A stretch of DNA of 64,000 nt, taken from NCBI RefSeq assembly GCF_050947875.1, contig NC_134573.1:36767115-36831114 (forward strand), read 5' to 3'. Of this stretch, positions 36,425 to 48,828 are shown one piece after another. Below the pieces are notes generated by a model that ran no database searches, was not told the origin of the DNA, and was given only the letters and a program-made list of their open reading frames with translations. The DNA comes from Dermacentor variabilis (lineage: Eukaryota > Arthropoda > Arachnida > Ixodida > Ixodidae). The position numbers and the translations under genes are program-made. Position 1 is the first letter of the stretch; every line of letters starts with the position of its first letter.

Positions 36425-37985
36425 AGTTATCCGCGTTTGTCCTGCATGCGTCTGCGATGAAGACAAGAAGCAGGTATGCATAGAAAATCTGAGGTGGCGG
36501 CGGCAGGTGGTAGCGCAGAAGTTAGCATGCGCATGCCCAGCCCCTGCAAGTACTTATATCTGCATTTACATGGTTTCGTGGTAGCGATAGCGACCAAAGC
36601 TCCACTTTTTCTGCGCGCTCTAGCCATTGTGAGACTAAAGATTTAGTTAGCATGCAGATCCACTGAATGCAAATTGCAGCAGTTACGAGTGGTGGAATCC
36701 CGCTGGGGCTGATTGTGAAGAAAGCTTCCTTTTTCTGTCCACTCTCGCAATGGTGAAGCTAAAATGAGGAGGAGGCCTGACGGACACAACGTTGATGGTC
36801 ACCATAACAGAATGGATGGACGACCTGCGGAAAGGACAAAGCACACCAAGTTTTTAGCACTTGTCCTAGAGTAAAGCGCTACAATGGCTAGTATGCCCTC
36901 ATGGGGATGGTAGACCAAACTGCTTCTCACTGCTAACACTGGACTGATACTAAGAAAATACTCCGTTCGCAGACACCACGCTACACTGAAATTAGCAAAA
37001 CAATATCAGTTTATGAACTGATAGTGTCAATTATTTGGTGTCGTTCTTGTGTGTGTGGAGGGCATAAAGGTCCTGGCAATGAAATGGTAGTATCTTTGTT
37101 TTTGTTGCAGTTGAACGCAAACAAAGTTCGTTGAAGTGATCGCACAACGATCCACCAGCGGAGAAGACCAACCCACAAATTCAAAATAATTGCTGGTTTC
37201 AGATCTTCCAATGTACTTTGCGCTTAGCTATTATATGTAATATATTTCTTTTTGTGCTCTTATGAAGAGGAAAACTCCACACTACTACAATATCAACAAC
37301 AGTACACAACATAGACTGGCTTTGAAGCTGTGACCAAGCACCGCACTTTTGTACATTCAGCACATGTAGTATTGGGGCAACACGTTTGAGCAAAATGATT
37401 AGGTTTTCGGTCAAAGCACTGGGAAAGGCGGGAAGAAATCGTTGTCATGCCCGGTCTAAACAATACCATCTGAAATCTTATTTAGTTATACATATTTTTC
37501 AAAAAATCACTATAACCCTGTATACATTTCCTTCGTACGATTTATATAATTAGCTTGCCTCGTCAATCTGAAAAATGTATTCTCCTTGCGGAAGACGGCT
37601 TTCGTGAAAAACGACGCAACAGTAAAACATCGATCAAGGTTTCTATCCAGATGGTTGTCAAAATTGTGCACTGAGAACGTATCGACTAGCGTGCGATTGA
37701 AAGTTGAATTATGATGGTTGTAAGCTTGTGTTGCGTCTAGCACGAGCGAGTACTGTTAGCGACTACACTGGTGTGAAAATGGTCAGCTCGGTCTGCGATT
37801 TGTTCTTGTGGATCTCCACATTGAAAGTCGCAGTCGTGACGATGACAGCACTCCTGTGACATTATTAGCTCAGTGGGCTGGGAAGGCTCGAGTGGTAGCT
37901 CACCTTGAGGAGTATTGGGTGACAATTATTAATATACGTACTTTGCGATGATCAAAATATGCAGAAACACCACTGGTGATGCCTA
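36425..37985. other. No gene recognised
   Basis: Short frames only, no repeats noticed beyond background. Confidence 0.45.
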
Positions 37986-37989
37986 ACTA

Positions 37990-38890
37990 TTCGTAAACAG
38001 GCCTCCAAATTTCAATTGGCCCACCCCAAACAATAAGTAGGCACGACACCAAATTTCAAGTTGGCACACCCTCAAATTTAAATTGGCGTACCCTCAAATT
38101 TAAAGTCGGTCACGTCCGATTTTCTTTTAGCCCAGCCTTAAACTTCAAGTTGGCCTAATAATTTCAATTGGGCCACCCCTAATATTCAGGTTGGCCCTCG
38201 CATGAATTTCTATATATCGCCCTCCAAATTTCGAGTCAACGCACCACAAAATTATGGTTGGCCCACACCCATATCGCCCCCAAATTCAGATTGGCCGACC
38301 TCGAGATTGCCCCCACATTTATGTAGGACCAACCCTATATCACTCCCAAATACAGATTGGCCCGCCTCCACAACACTACCAAATTTAGGTTGGCCCACTC
38401 CAATAGCACCTGCAAATCGAGGTTGGCCCACCCCCATATCCACCCCTAAACTAACGCTGGCCCACCCCTCTATCACCTCAAATTTAGAATGGCCCACCGC
38501 AAACTACCCACCAATTATGGTTAGTCCACCCATATATCACCCCCAATTCAGTTTGGCCCAGCCGCACATCACACCCATGGTTAGGTTAGCCCGTCCCCAT
38601 GTCACCCCCAAATTTATATTGGCCCAACCCCATATCATCCCCAAATCCAGGTTGGCCCGCCCCTATATCAGCCGCAAACTTAGCCTGGCCCACCCCTATA
38701 TCCCCTCAAGATTAGGTTGGGCCACCCCCATATCAGCCTCAAATTCAGCTTGGCTCATTGCCATTTCACTCCAAATTTAGGTTGGGCCACTCCCATATCA
38801 CTACCAAATGCAACTTGGCCCATCCCTGTATCACGCCCAAATTTATGTTGATGCTACTTCCAATTTCAAATTGGCTACCCCAACCCTTTT
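37990..38890. repeat. Degenerate satellite, about 39-bp unit
   Basis: The phrase CAAATTTAGGTTGGCCCACCCC with CATATCACC recurs more than 20 times. In the left part (37990-38200) the step is shorter and irregular, about 28-35 bp. From about 38230 to 38830 it is close to 39 bp. Because 39 is divisible by three, one frame stays open for 192 codons with a 13-residue periodicity, but this is a by-product of the array. Confidence 0.92.
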
Positions 38891-39641
38891 TATAAAGACC
38901 TATGTATTCATATGGCAAATGCGTCAAATTTTTTGGCGTCACCGACACGATTTTGCACGATTTTGCTACCAAATTGCTGGGGTACTCGCCAAAGAATGCT
39001 GCGCGTTAAAAGCAACTGCTCCGAACGAGCGACGCCATATGTTGATCCTAAATACTGACGGCTAGCCAAGCTACCTTCTATGTAGAGCGACCGGGGCAGA
39101 CACAGCACGGGACATTTATTCAAATGGTTTTTTTACGGCCACACCTACGGATTCATACCACTTGGCTGTAGGGAACACATTAACAGTACCTATTAATCCA
39201 CACGCTGCACAGCTTCTCCTAGTTGGTGCATTTCTTATTTGGATGAATCTTTAGAAATAATTAACGTTCGGGCAGGGACTCAGCTTAGCAGACCCTTTGT
39301 TCCGCAAGAATGTTGCATAGGAATGACACTGGCCATCCGGTGGCATTGTGGCCTAGGTGGACCTGATTCGCTCGGAGTATGTGCCATTAAGGACAGGCGA
39401 AAGTCGAAGAAAACGGACCTTCCAGAAGAACGCAATAAGAATAGCCATTTAGTTCTCCCATGTTCCACGCTACAAAGCAGGAAAGTTTTCTTTTGCATAA
39501 CACAAAGCTATGCGCAAGCTTCTAGTTAAGATGTCCAATGAATAAAATCTTCATAAATGCGATGACTTAACAAATGAACACGACACTGCTATGTTTTAGG
39601 AAGAAAAAATATAAAACATAATATTTCAAGAAAACCATGCA
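38891..39641. other. No gene recognised
   Basis: A plus-strand frame at 39239-39529 (96 codons) is followed by AATAAA near 39540, but it shows no known domain. Confidence 0.4.
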
Positions 39642-39930
39642 CTGCAAAACCGGAACCGAAAGCAAATCAGGAGTTTTGTGTGTTTTGCCATCTGGTGAGA
39701 GACTATCAAACTAAGTCCTATGCGGCTTTAAAAAAAAATGCGCCGCTGAAAAACCAGAACCGAAAGCAAATTTTGGGTTTTGCGTTTCTGCCATCTAGTG
39801 AGAGACTACAAAACTAGGTCCTATGGGGCTTAAAAGAAGAGTGTGAAGCGGGAATCGAACCGTGGCCACAGCGAGGCGGAACCAAGGGTGCGAGCGATTT
39901 TACCACTCGGCCACACCTTCCGAGGCTTCG
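39642..39930 (-). mobile_element. tRNA-headed SINE with duplicated body
   Basis: On the minus strand the head has a full A box TGGCCGAGTGGT (39913-39902) and a full B box GGTTCGATTCC (39861-39851), as in class-II (Leu/Ser-type) tRNA. The acceptor and T stems do not pair, so it is not a working tRNA gene. Downstream, a body of about 92 nt with CTCTCACTAGATGGCAGAA and TTTGCTTTCGGTTCTGG occurs twice (39838-39747 and 39735-39642, step about 104). Confidence 0.6.
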
Positions 39931-42824
39931 CCCACTAGTACACTCATATCTTTATAGATACCACCTGAATTTTCACGACAGTGTTACAAAAAACGCTTTT
40001 GGGAACAGTGTTACGCCATGTGTGGAGAGTCGAGATAGGCATCAATCGAAAGCTGAGTCTCCGGACTACATACGCTGCACTGGGTATTACGATAGCCGCC
40101 GTAGTTTAATAATAGGGACTCTTCTAGCCTCGAAAATCGAGCACAAATTTTCGTCGTTTCCATAGGCTTCCATTGCTAAATCTTTAACTACTGTGGGAAC
40201 AAAATTCTTACGTGCCATAGAGTGGTCATTGCATTTGGCTCGTGTGGATTTTCTTCCAGAACACGTCTGTCACCTACATTTTTCAATAACCGGCCTGCAG
40301 CTTTTGTTATTCGCGAAAAACCCGCTCGTTCCATTGAAAACGCGCTAGCTTCGTGCCGGGGCCGCTTGGGGCGGTAGTTGGTACATGTCCACTAAAGCTG
40401 GATATGTATGCTGTATGCTTCGTCTTGCGTGCTCCATTTGGGAGTCACGCTAGAGTGTCGAATGTATCTCTTCGTTTAATGTAAATATCTATAAATAAAT
40501 CCTGTACGCCTAGCTCCTCCCAAGTTCCTCCCTACGACCTCCAGCCCCTACAGCGTTCACTTAAATGGAGAAACTGATCGACTTGTGGTATCTCTACTTG
40601 AATGACATATTTACACCTTCATCAGAATTATTATAGATGCCGATTCACAAAGGCGAAGGTGCTGTTCCACAGAAGAGGACATCAGAGAAGAATAAAGGCT
40701 GGGTTTTTCGTAAAACTGCAACAAACTGGCCAGAAAAGGACGTTCTTATAGCCATACTGCTAGAGATATTATGACCGATCATTGCACGGACATAGAAGTC
40801 CATGTTCACCAAGAAAGCTTGTTTTTTGCTACTGTTATCTATGTCAGGGCTGAAAGGTGATATCTACAGCCAACAAGAGATAAGGCAAAATCCAGGCAGT
40901 AGATAAATGCAATAAAACCATAGAATAAATGAGAACATGAAAGAATAGGGAGAAATCCAAGTACGAAATCCAAGTAAGAAATAAGGTTGAGGAATGGGAC
41001 CAGATTGAACGTAATCTTAAGACAGGTTAAAGCGATCAAGAATTGAAGCATTCGGATCCAGTGATATCTGAAAAAACGTGAGGAAGTTTTGTAGCAGCTT
41101 GTATAAAATGTAATGCTGCATCAATCACCCGTATGTGGGCACGCCCTGAAAGCGAGAACACGAGGAAAATGAAAGGCAGTGCACTTGGGCGCAGTTTGCC
41201 AAGTGTAATTAGAACCCATTATTCGTTGGCTTACATATAGGCAAGAAATTATAAGAAGGCGTGATTTTCTTACACCAAAGTCATGGAGGACACATCACCA
41301 AACGGACATGTGCAAAAAAGCATGAAATGATGATATGTCAGTGTGACATTCTTCAACCTATTTCTCTTGAGAATATACCACGGGTTCTGCCAGGTAAAAG
41401 AGACAAAGAACGTCGGACGAAGGAACTCCGAAATCTTCAGTTAAAAAATAGGCGCTACAGCTGCGTGAGGTCGGCATGAAGACTTTGCTAAAATAATCGT
41501 AAAGGGGTAATGTATTGAAGTAGTCATTGAAAAACGGCAAGGCGCTTTCGCCAGGTGCTGTAGATCCCCGGAATTATGCTACCTAAGGGTACATTCTCAT
41601 CATTCTGCACTGAAAGAAATCTTGTTCCCTTAGCCGCTTGCAGCGTGTTCTTGCTTAGTGTTGCTTGTATGATGGGCTAAGAGGACGCGCCTTCTCAGCA
41701 GTCCAGGAAGACGGGCTCCATTGTTTCCGCTTTACGACATGTAAATCAGCTGTTTCCCTATGTAACAAGTGGACCCTTATACTGCATCCATATGAAAATG
41801 TCCAATGAAGCGGCATGTACTTTATTACAAAATTTAAGGCAGAACTCATTTCACGATGACTGTCGACGGTTATGCGAATAGCGTTCGATCAATGTAGCGA
41901 TAGGTCGTATTATGAAGTGACGTGGAGTTCACAGTTGAAGTGGTATTTTGTCGACTTCCGTTGACTCCACTATTGCCACATACCCTGAGTTCCTCTGGCT
42001 CTGCTATGGCCTACGCTTGGCAATCAAAGTGGTCCGAGCAATTAAACAACTTTGACTACTAGGTGGTAGTAGAAGGTATGACGACGACAGTTTGACATGT
42101 CAGATCACAAAGCTGGAATGATGATGATCGGAAGACTGATGATTAAACGAGGATTGGCACCCGATGGTACATTCATTTGTCTTTTCCTTCTCAAAATATT
42201 GCGTCCGGCGGCTGTAGTTTTTCCCAAATGCGTACTCATGGCGTATGAGTAAATAACAATCTTAGCACTCTTCTTTTTAGCTAACATTGCTTTGCCTTTT
42301 GTAACATTGCAGGTCGTTACAGAAAATGTTAGTGTTTCGTATTTGGTGTTGCCATAAATTAGTCCTCATGCCATGGTCGTCTTCGAGCAATCCTTCTTCA
42401 AGGCATCGCCGTTCACATGACATTGCCTTACCGTTGTCTTCACACACACAGCGGTTTGCGTCCTATTAATAATGTTTAGCTTCACACGACCGCATGCAAT
42501 CGTTGCTGTGGCTAAAGCTCAATGCAGAGTCCCGATCAAAGCAGAATAATCAAAGAAATTCAAAGGAATGCGTATATAGCTAGGATCTGCATTTCATTTC
42601 GACTCATTTAGACCAACCTCATGGAGCCTTCACACAGATGTGTAAGACTAACGCTTTCTTAGTCATTCGGACTACGGACTAACGAGGAGTGGAGTCGCCT
42701 TCCCGCAGAGATAGCCACCATGAAAGACCATCATTCCACCGGCAATAATACGCCAGTGCTGGTGGGATGCACTGCTTCTGTGCTTTTCTTCTGTGTTTCG
42801 CCGTATGAAATTGCAATTGTCATT
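39931..42824. other. No gene recognised
   Basis: Only short unsupported frames. AATAAATCCTGTACGCC near 40494 resembles the polyadenylation region of an LTR, but no partner was found. Confidence 0.4.
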
Positions 42825-44226
42825 TTAACATTTCAGTCTCTCATCTTCGAAGCTAGGTGTCTCGAAGCACGCGTCTCGAAGCACGCGAAGCGGAGACCGC
42901 AGAGAGCGACCGTACACCAGCTCAGCTGGCGAAAACACCATAGCTCTATGCAGCACAGTCCTTAATGAAAACATCACCCCAGGCTGACACAGCTCCCAGT
43001 CAGTTTGTTGTTCAAAACACAATGCTCTCAACACGCGCTTCATGACGGAGGGGAGCTTCTCAACGGAATTCGACTGTGGGTGGTACACTGAGCTGTGTAA
43101 CAGCTTCACCCCACACCTTTTGAGAAAGGCTGTCGTCAAAGCGCTAGTAAACACTGTGCCCTGATCTGACTGGATTTCCGCAGGAAAACCAATTCGCGCA
43201 GATATGGACACTAGTGCATTGACTATCTCAACTGAGCTGAGTTCTTTAAGCGGCACTGCTCCAGGGAACTTTGTCGCTGGGCAGATCACAGTCGAAATGT
43301 GTCTGTACCCCGTGGTTGTTACCGGAAGAGGTCCCACTGTATCAATAACGAGCCGTCTAAAAGGCTCCGCAATGATAGGTACCAACTTCAACGGCGCCCT
43401 CGATTGGTCCCCTGGTTTTCCCACCTGCTGACAGGTGTCACATGTCCTCACAAAGTTTTCTGCTTCACGAAAACACCCTGGCAAGTAGTACTCTTGCAAG
43501 AGACAGTACTTAGTCTTTTTAACTCCTAGGTGTCCGGACCACGAACCTCCACGCGACAAGCGCAACAGATCCTGACGGTGGCACTGAGACACGATCAGCT
43601 GATCGAACTCCACTCTCCTGTTGTCTAGATACTTCCGGTACATGAACCCACCTCTTTCCACAAAACGAGCATTTTTCTTGGCGATACCTTCTTTGACATT
43701 GCAGCGCATGTTTTCTAGGGTGCCATCCTTTTTTTGCTCGCCTATCAAAGCCGACCTGCTGACTTTTAGCAACCTATTAAGTCCATCTGACGTAGGCGCG
43801 ATGAGCAAATCTGCAGATAGCTCTTCTAACTTTCCCGTGTCGGGCATTTCCTCTCCAGTATCTGGTGCCTTCAACGCTACAGGCTCCATTTTATTCAGTG
43901 CCGACATGCTCTGGATATCAACTTGCTGCGCCTGCGACCCTTTCTCATTGTTCGACAACGTCGGCCCCGCAACTACCACCTTTGCAGCAAGCTCCCGAAC
44001 TCTCGATTTGGTTAAGGCCTGAACGCTAGCCTCACCAAACAAAAGCCCCTTCTCGCGTAGGAGGTGATCGGACCTGTTCGAAAATAGGTACGGGCAGCAT
44101 AGATGGCACTGCGGCCTCCGTCTCAAGTGCGCCAAACGGTCCTTCAATAAGCACTTTTGCTACGGGCAGACACACGCTATGAGCTTCCACGGCTTGCTTG
44201 ATCCATGCGCACTCACCCGTGAACAT
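42825..44226 (-). pseudogene. Gmr1-like pol: protease-region remnant joined to integrase
   Basis: The first piece (44226-about 44100) reads SVCLPVAKVLIEGPFGALET, the end of the protease region. The protease active site itself is missing or unreadable. After one frameshift a 440-codon frame (44147-42825) runs through LLREKGLLFGEASVQALTKS, a spacer, the integrase zinc domain (SWSGHLGVKKTK and FVRTCDTCQ; the first His position reads Arg), and the core with Asp in RRLVIDTVGPLP, Asp in EIQSDQGTVFTS and Glu in SNSVEKLPSVM. It ends after ELVYGRSLRSPLRVLRD. All three core acidic residues are present. A 13-bp direct duplication (GTCTCGAAGCACG) occurs near the end. Confidence 0.85.
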
Positions 44227-44283
44227 ATCGGGTTCTACGTAAGAGGGGTGAACTGCGGAATCACGCTGCGGAAAGCTGCGGAA

Positions 44284-45469
44284 TCACGAAGCACTCGGCA
44301 CGCTTTCCCATTTACGAGAAGGTCTGGTCTCTAGAAGCTTCATGTTCTCGTCAGTGCAGCATATTGACAAAAACACGACTTTTGTTTTTGTTTCTGGACA
44401 CTGCGCCGAAAAGTGACCCGGCTTCTGGCACGTATAACACACGCGCGCTTGCCTCGTCTCGAAACGCTTTCTGCGTTCGGCTGCCGCCGTCTCCTTACGT
44501 TCAGTCGGACTGCTTTCACTCGCATCCGAACTACGTGTGTCCCTCCTTGCTCTCATGGGTGTGAACTTCGGCCTCTCAAACTTGGAGCCAAATTGACCCT
44601 TTTGACCGTCCTTGGCTCCGCGAGCACGACGCGTCACAAACTCCTCGGCTAGCTCGGCGGCTTTAGCCACCGTAATAACGTCTGGCCTATCCAAGACCCA
44701 GTACCGCACGTTCTCAGGTAACCGACTATAAAACTGTTCCAGCCCGAATCACTGCAGAACTTTCTCGTGTTCACCAAACGCTTTCTCTTCTTTGAGCCAC
44801 TCCTGCATGTTTGACATAAGCCTATAGGCAAACTCTGTACATGACTCACTTCTGCCTTTTTCATTTTCCCGAAACTTCCGATGGAACGCCTCCGCTAGAC
44901 AGCCTGTACTTTTTTAGCAGACTCGATTTCACTTGGTTGAAATCCTCTGCCTCCTCTCCCTTCATGCGAGCGACTACGTCGGCCGCCTCGCCGGGTAACA
45001 AAGTGAGCAAGCGCGGTGGCCACGTTTCCCGAGAGAACCCCTGCTTCTTGCACGTTCGCTCAAAGTTAACCAGGAACAAACCAATGTCCTCTCCAAGCTT
45101 AAACGGCCGCATCAGGTCAGTCACCTTGAACGATACTCGTTCTCCGGCACCATGTGCCTGACTTCCATTACGAGCGCCTTCCATCTCTACCTCGAGACGC
45201 TTCATTTCCAAAGCGTGTTGACGGTCGCTCTCCTCTTTCTCTGTCTCGTTTTGCTCTCTACGTTCGCGCTCCTCTTTCTCTTTCTATTTTTGCTCTTTAC
45301 TCTCGCGCTCCTCAATGGTCTCAAGGCATTCCGACAGCTCGTCATCCTCAGCTTCTAACTCAAGAATAGCCCTTAGCAGTTCTGCTTTTCTGAGTTTGTC
45401 TGAGACATCCAGACCCAACTCTCTTGGAAGCTCCAGCAATTTCGGTTTGCGCAACGACTTCCAATCCAT
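44284..45469 (-). pseudogene. Gmr1-like gag: SAP-like, SCAN-like, zinc knuckle
   Basis: The ATG at 45469 gives MDWKSLRKPKLLELPREL then GLDVSDKLRKAELLRAI, a SAP-type helix-turn-helix start, followed by an acidic stretch and a stop at 45284. The next fragment (45211-44861) has VTDLMRPFKLGEDIGLFLVN and LLTLLPGEAADVVARM. After a frameshift and a stop comes FGLEQFYSRLPENVRYWVLD and the AKAAELAEEFVTRR helix, a SCAN-like dimer fold. The zinc knuckle CYTCQKPGHFSAQC (C-x2-C-x4-H-x4-C) follows at about 44440-44399. At least two stops and one frameshift break the gene. Confidence 0.8.
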
Positions 45470-45784
45470 GGCTACTCTGAATGCTGCTTTCTCTACTGCC
45501 TACTATTGTCTTGCCGCAAACTAACCCGGCAGCAACGACAACCACAAGTACCAGCTCTGTTTCTGACACTAACAAAAGCCTGGCAAAACTCAGACGAAGA
45601 AAGTCCCGCACTCACCAAACCTCGCAGCCAAGAATTAAGCGCAGTCGTTCCGCTGAACGCAACCAGTCATCACACAGGGCTCGTTGCACTGCTCTCGGAT
45701 GGCCGTTCTGCTGCTCAGCATACAGTCGACTGCATATCTTCGCTGCTGGCCTCCGTTGTCGCGATCTCACCGCTGGCAACCAGT

Positions 45785-46382
45785 TGTTGCAAATGGGTCG
45801 CAAGCCCCAAGGCTAGCGTTGGCCTGGTGGCCTGGGGCGCAGCTGGAAGCATTCGAAGGTCCTGGCAAAGGATGAGTCGACTGCTAACAGAATAACTTGT
45901 TTATTATAGCATCGCAAAAGAGCAGCCGGTCAGGTAGACCGAAGTGGAGAAACGGGAGACCACGTTACTCGACGGAAGAAATCGAAGCCTCTCTCTTGGC
46001 GTCCGGGGGCAGCTGCTTTTATACTCTCGGAGGCGAGGGCAAGAAGGAACGGCTCGGAAGAGGCGCACGTGACGGCGGCGCACGGACACGTTGCGACAAG
46101 AAGTGACGTATCCGCCGGGCCGGCGCCGCTCAGACCTCGTCGCTTCACAGTTGGGGAGGTCCTCTCCCCGGCTGCCGCGCTTGACAAGCGTGGGCACCAA
46201 CATGCACACACACACACACACACATACACGAAGGCACGTGGCATTGAAACACGCCTGGACGCGCTCAGCAGGAGGCGTTGGGAGAGCGCTGAACTGGCCA
46301 AAATGTCCGCTGCTGTGAACGAAGCCCCGGCGACCGTGACATCCGCGCCGGCTATACCGCACGTCGGAGGCGAAACGTAACA
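45785..46382 (-). repeat. Probable 5' LTR of Gmr1-like element
   Basis: On the minus strand it begins TGTTACG (46382) and ends TTGCAACA (45785), followed by ACTGGTTGCCAGCGGTGAG, a TGG-initiated stretch placed like a tRNA primer site. It contains a TATA box and a polyadenylation signal in the right order. No second LTR is available for alignment, so the edges are inferred. It carries a short CA microsatellite (46204-46225). Confidence 0.6.
46016..46026 (-). promoter_or_regulatory. LTR TATA box
   Basis: GAGTATAAAAG on the minus strand. AATAAA follows about 110 bases downstream (45905-45900), defining a plausible U3-R-U5 layout. Confidence 0.6.
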
Positions 46383-46387
46383 CTGTG

Positions 46388-47403
46388 TGTATGTCAGCAT
46401 TAATTGTCACAAATCAGAGTATTTTCTATAGGTCTTAACATTACACAGCCAAAATATATGTAGCAAAACCCTCATCGTAATACTTCAGTTCATTTTGTGC
46501 TAACGTACATGTCTGCGCTTCTCCATATGTTACAAAGTATTGAAAACATATCCAATGCTTTCTCCACGGGGCCATTTTTATACCTAATGACACCAGGGAA
46601 CTGAGCCTCATGCCACCAACGCTCATAAATCTCAGCGCGCACAATGTTCTCGCACACCTTGTCCGATGTGCCATAGCGATGCGGTTCCTGTTGTATAATG
46701 TAGGAGAATCCATTTTAAGGACAAATGCACGTTGGGCACGGTTGGGCACGGTTGGACACGTGCGTTTTAGCTCACCGGCTTCATTAGTGCCAAGACAATA
46801 TGTCCAACCTTTTACACTCGCTTTATAAGAAGCCTACTGCCTCATAAATATGCCAGCTGCTATTAACTGCGCCAAATAAAACTATTAAACCAATACAAAT
46901 ATTGGTGACATCATTTCATCATTCGAGAAATCAGATTGTTAACCTTTAGACACAATGTTAGAAAGTTGTGTGCGTAATAAACGAAGCTACGTAATAAACT
47001 TTCCCACTATTGATCTGAGGTGGCTAGAGCAAATGAGTAGTTTCGAGCCCGTGCTCAAGAATATTTTGAATAAACACGCTTCTTTAAGAGCTCTCCGAAC
47101 ACATATTTTGCAATTAAACATTCTATTAATGCGTAACTGACGCCGAAAACCACGTCTGTAAGGTCAACATGACCGCGCTTAGCCTTCTGGGATATTGATA
47201 TCAACAGTACTGCTCCGTGTGAATATTCGTTGCGGCCAGTCCGGCTGTGAATTTTATTCATGTTGTTTCTTCGAAGGCAAGGAGTTTAAAGTGTTAATGT
47301 TAATGTAGCAGCGGACGTGTGCCGCCGAAATCTTGCTTGGCCGTAGAAGCGACGCATGATGCAGTGACGGTATAAAATTAGCGCATCGCTGCCAGTATCG
47401 AGT
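46388..47403. repeat. Unidentified dispersed repeat, copy 2
   Basis: Direct-orientation homologue of 32066-33230. Its left edge abuts the LTR of the Gmr1-like element within a few bases, so that element probably inserted at or into this repeat. The local triplication GTTGGGCACG appears near 46731-46758. The minus-strand peptide trace is conserved with copy 1. Confidence 0.75.
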
Positions 47404-48106
47404 TTCTCACTATAACACCTAGAGAGAAATCTGGCGCTACCATTTATGGGAGTTTCCTAAAGGGCCTGTGCTGTCATGGAAATGACGGTATATGTGTCTG
47501 TGAAACTTGTGATGGCTGGTGTCGTAAAAAAATTCGTCTAAAATGTAGACATATGGCTCACAAATAACGCAGTTTCAATGTAAATCCTCATAAAGGTTTT
47601 TCATTTAACCATATTACATCATCCAGCGAAGTTCACTCACCCACAATGCATTACCAAGCGAAGAAAAGCGAGAAAAGGCTACATAAACTTCCAAAACGAA
47701 GGTGAATCTTATCGTCTGTCCTCCAACTTAGCAGACCGCTGATACTTCTTGCGTTTCATATGATTGTGGATGCAATAAAAAGTTCTCCTAATTAAACAAA
47801 ACTTGTTTGGGGTAATAATAAAGCAAAAACAACTTTTTACGTGCTATTTTAGTAGAAAAGGAATCATTATGACAAACGGAACGGCGCTTGCGTCTTCAAG
47901 GTGTCCTGGCTCTCCGAGAACCATTTCAATCTGAAGACACAACATATCGACATCACCATGCATACCACAGCGCAGCAGCACCATATATGCCTTTGCGTAA
48001 TGCTATAAATGCCGTGTCATTCGTTCTTGCCTCGTAGATTTATGTAGGGGTTGAAATAATCTCTATATCCCAGAGTAGGAGTAAGTGGCGAAATGCTCGC
48101 TCGCTA
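47404..48106. other. No gene recognised
   Basis: AT-rich spacer without a supported feature. Confidence 0.5.
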
Positions 48107-48275
<169 letters not shown>

Positions 48276-48828
48276 CATGCGACGCAGGTTCGCCAACAAT
48301 CACATTTACACGCACCCACGCATGTAAATGGCACGAAAATGTACGGACGCACGCACACGGTACTGCACACACACAGAAACGTTTGTATGCTCGCACGCAC
48401 ATACAAGCACGCGTGCGCACGCCGATTCAAATACGGAGACACAAACACGCGCGCACACGCAATTTCAAGTGGACAAGCACGCATGCTGAAGGCCGTGCAC
48501 ACGCATACACAATCTCTCTTCTTCCCTGCTGCCTCACAGAAACGTGCGCTTTCAAACAGACTGAAATCCACTCCCTCTGCAATTAGCGTTCAAACTCCAG
48601 CTGTAAACTTTAAGAAAAAAACGAGTCAAAAGTGAGTCACAGCAAGTTGACTCTCTTTTTCCTTGCGAAGACCCCTTTTTGCGCCAGTAGAGTTACAAAA
48701 TAATGACCGACTCTTCTGCATGAGTTATTTGACTCCCAATGGCTTAAGAAGAGTCGTCGTGAAATATCGCGACTCCTTCGATATTCGAAATGAGTAATGG
48801 CGAGAGAAAGATATAATTAAGAAACGTG

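Larger units (their letters stand above)
42825..46382 (-). mobile_element. Gmr1-like Ty3/Gypsy remnant (integrase before RT), 3' part missing
   Basis: Read on the minus strand from 46382, there is a probable 5' LTR, a primer-binding region, a Gag with a SAP-like N-terminus, a SCAN-like capsid end and a zinc knuckle, then a protease-region remnant. A single open frame then carries the integrase with no RT between. Sequence similarity stops at 42825, just after integrase. RT, RNase H and the 3' LTR are absent. Integrase upstream of RT is the feature of Gmr1-type Gypsy elements, and their Gag is the accepted source of vertebrate SCAN domains, which fits both observations. Confidence 0.8.

Noticed and set aside
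38202..38780. 192-codon plus-strand frame rich in Trp, Pro and Ile
   Set aside because: It exists only because the satellite unit is 39 bp (13 codons). Units diverge without sign of codon constraint.
37990..38890. CRISPR-like regular array
   Set aside because: Units are contiguous and degenerate with no unique spacers, and the genome is eukaryotic. It is a satellite.
39845..39925. Possible tRNA-Ser or tRNA-Leu gene on the minus strand
   Set aside because: The A and B boxes are good, but the acceptor and T stems do not pair and a repeated body follows, so a SINE head is more likely.
45152..45816. Several plus-strand frames rich in Leu, Phe and Ser
   Set aside because: They are antisense to the Gag frame of the Gmr1-like element, whose motifs are clear on the minus strand.
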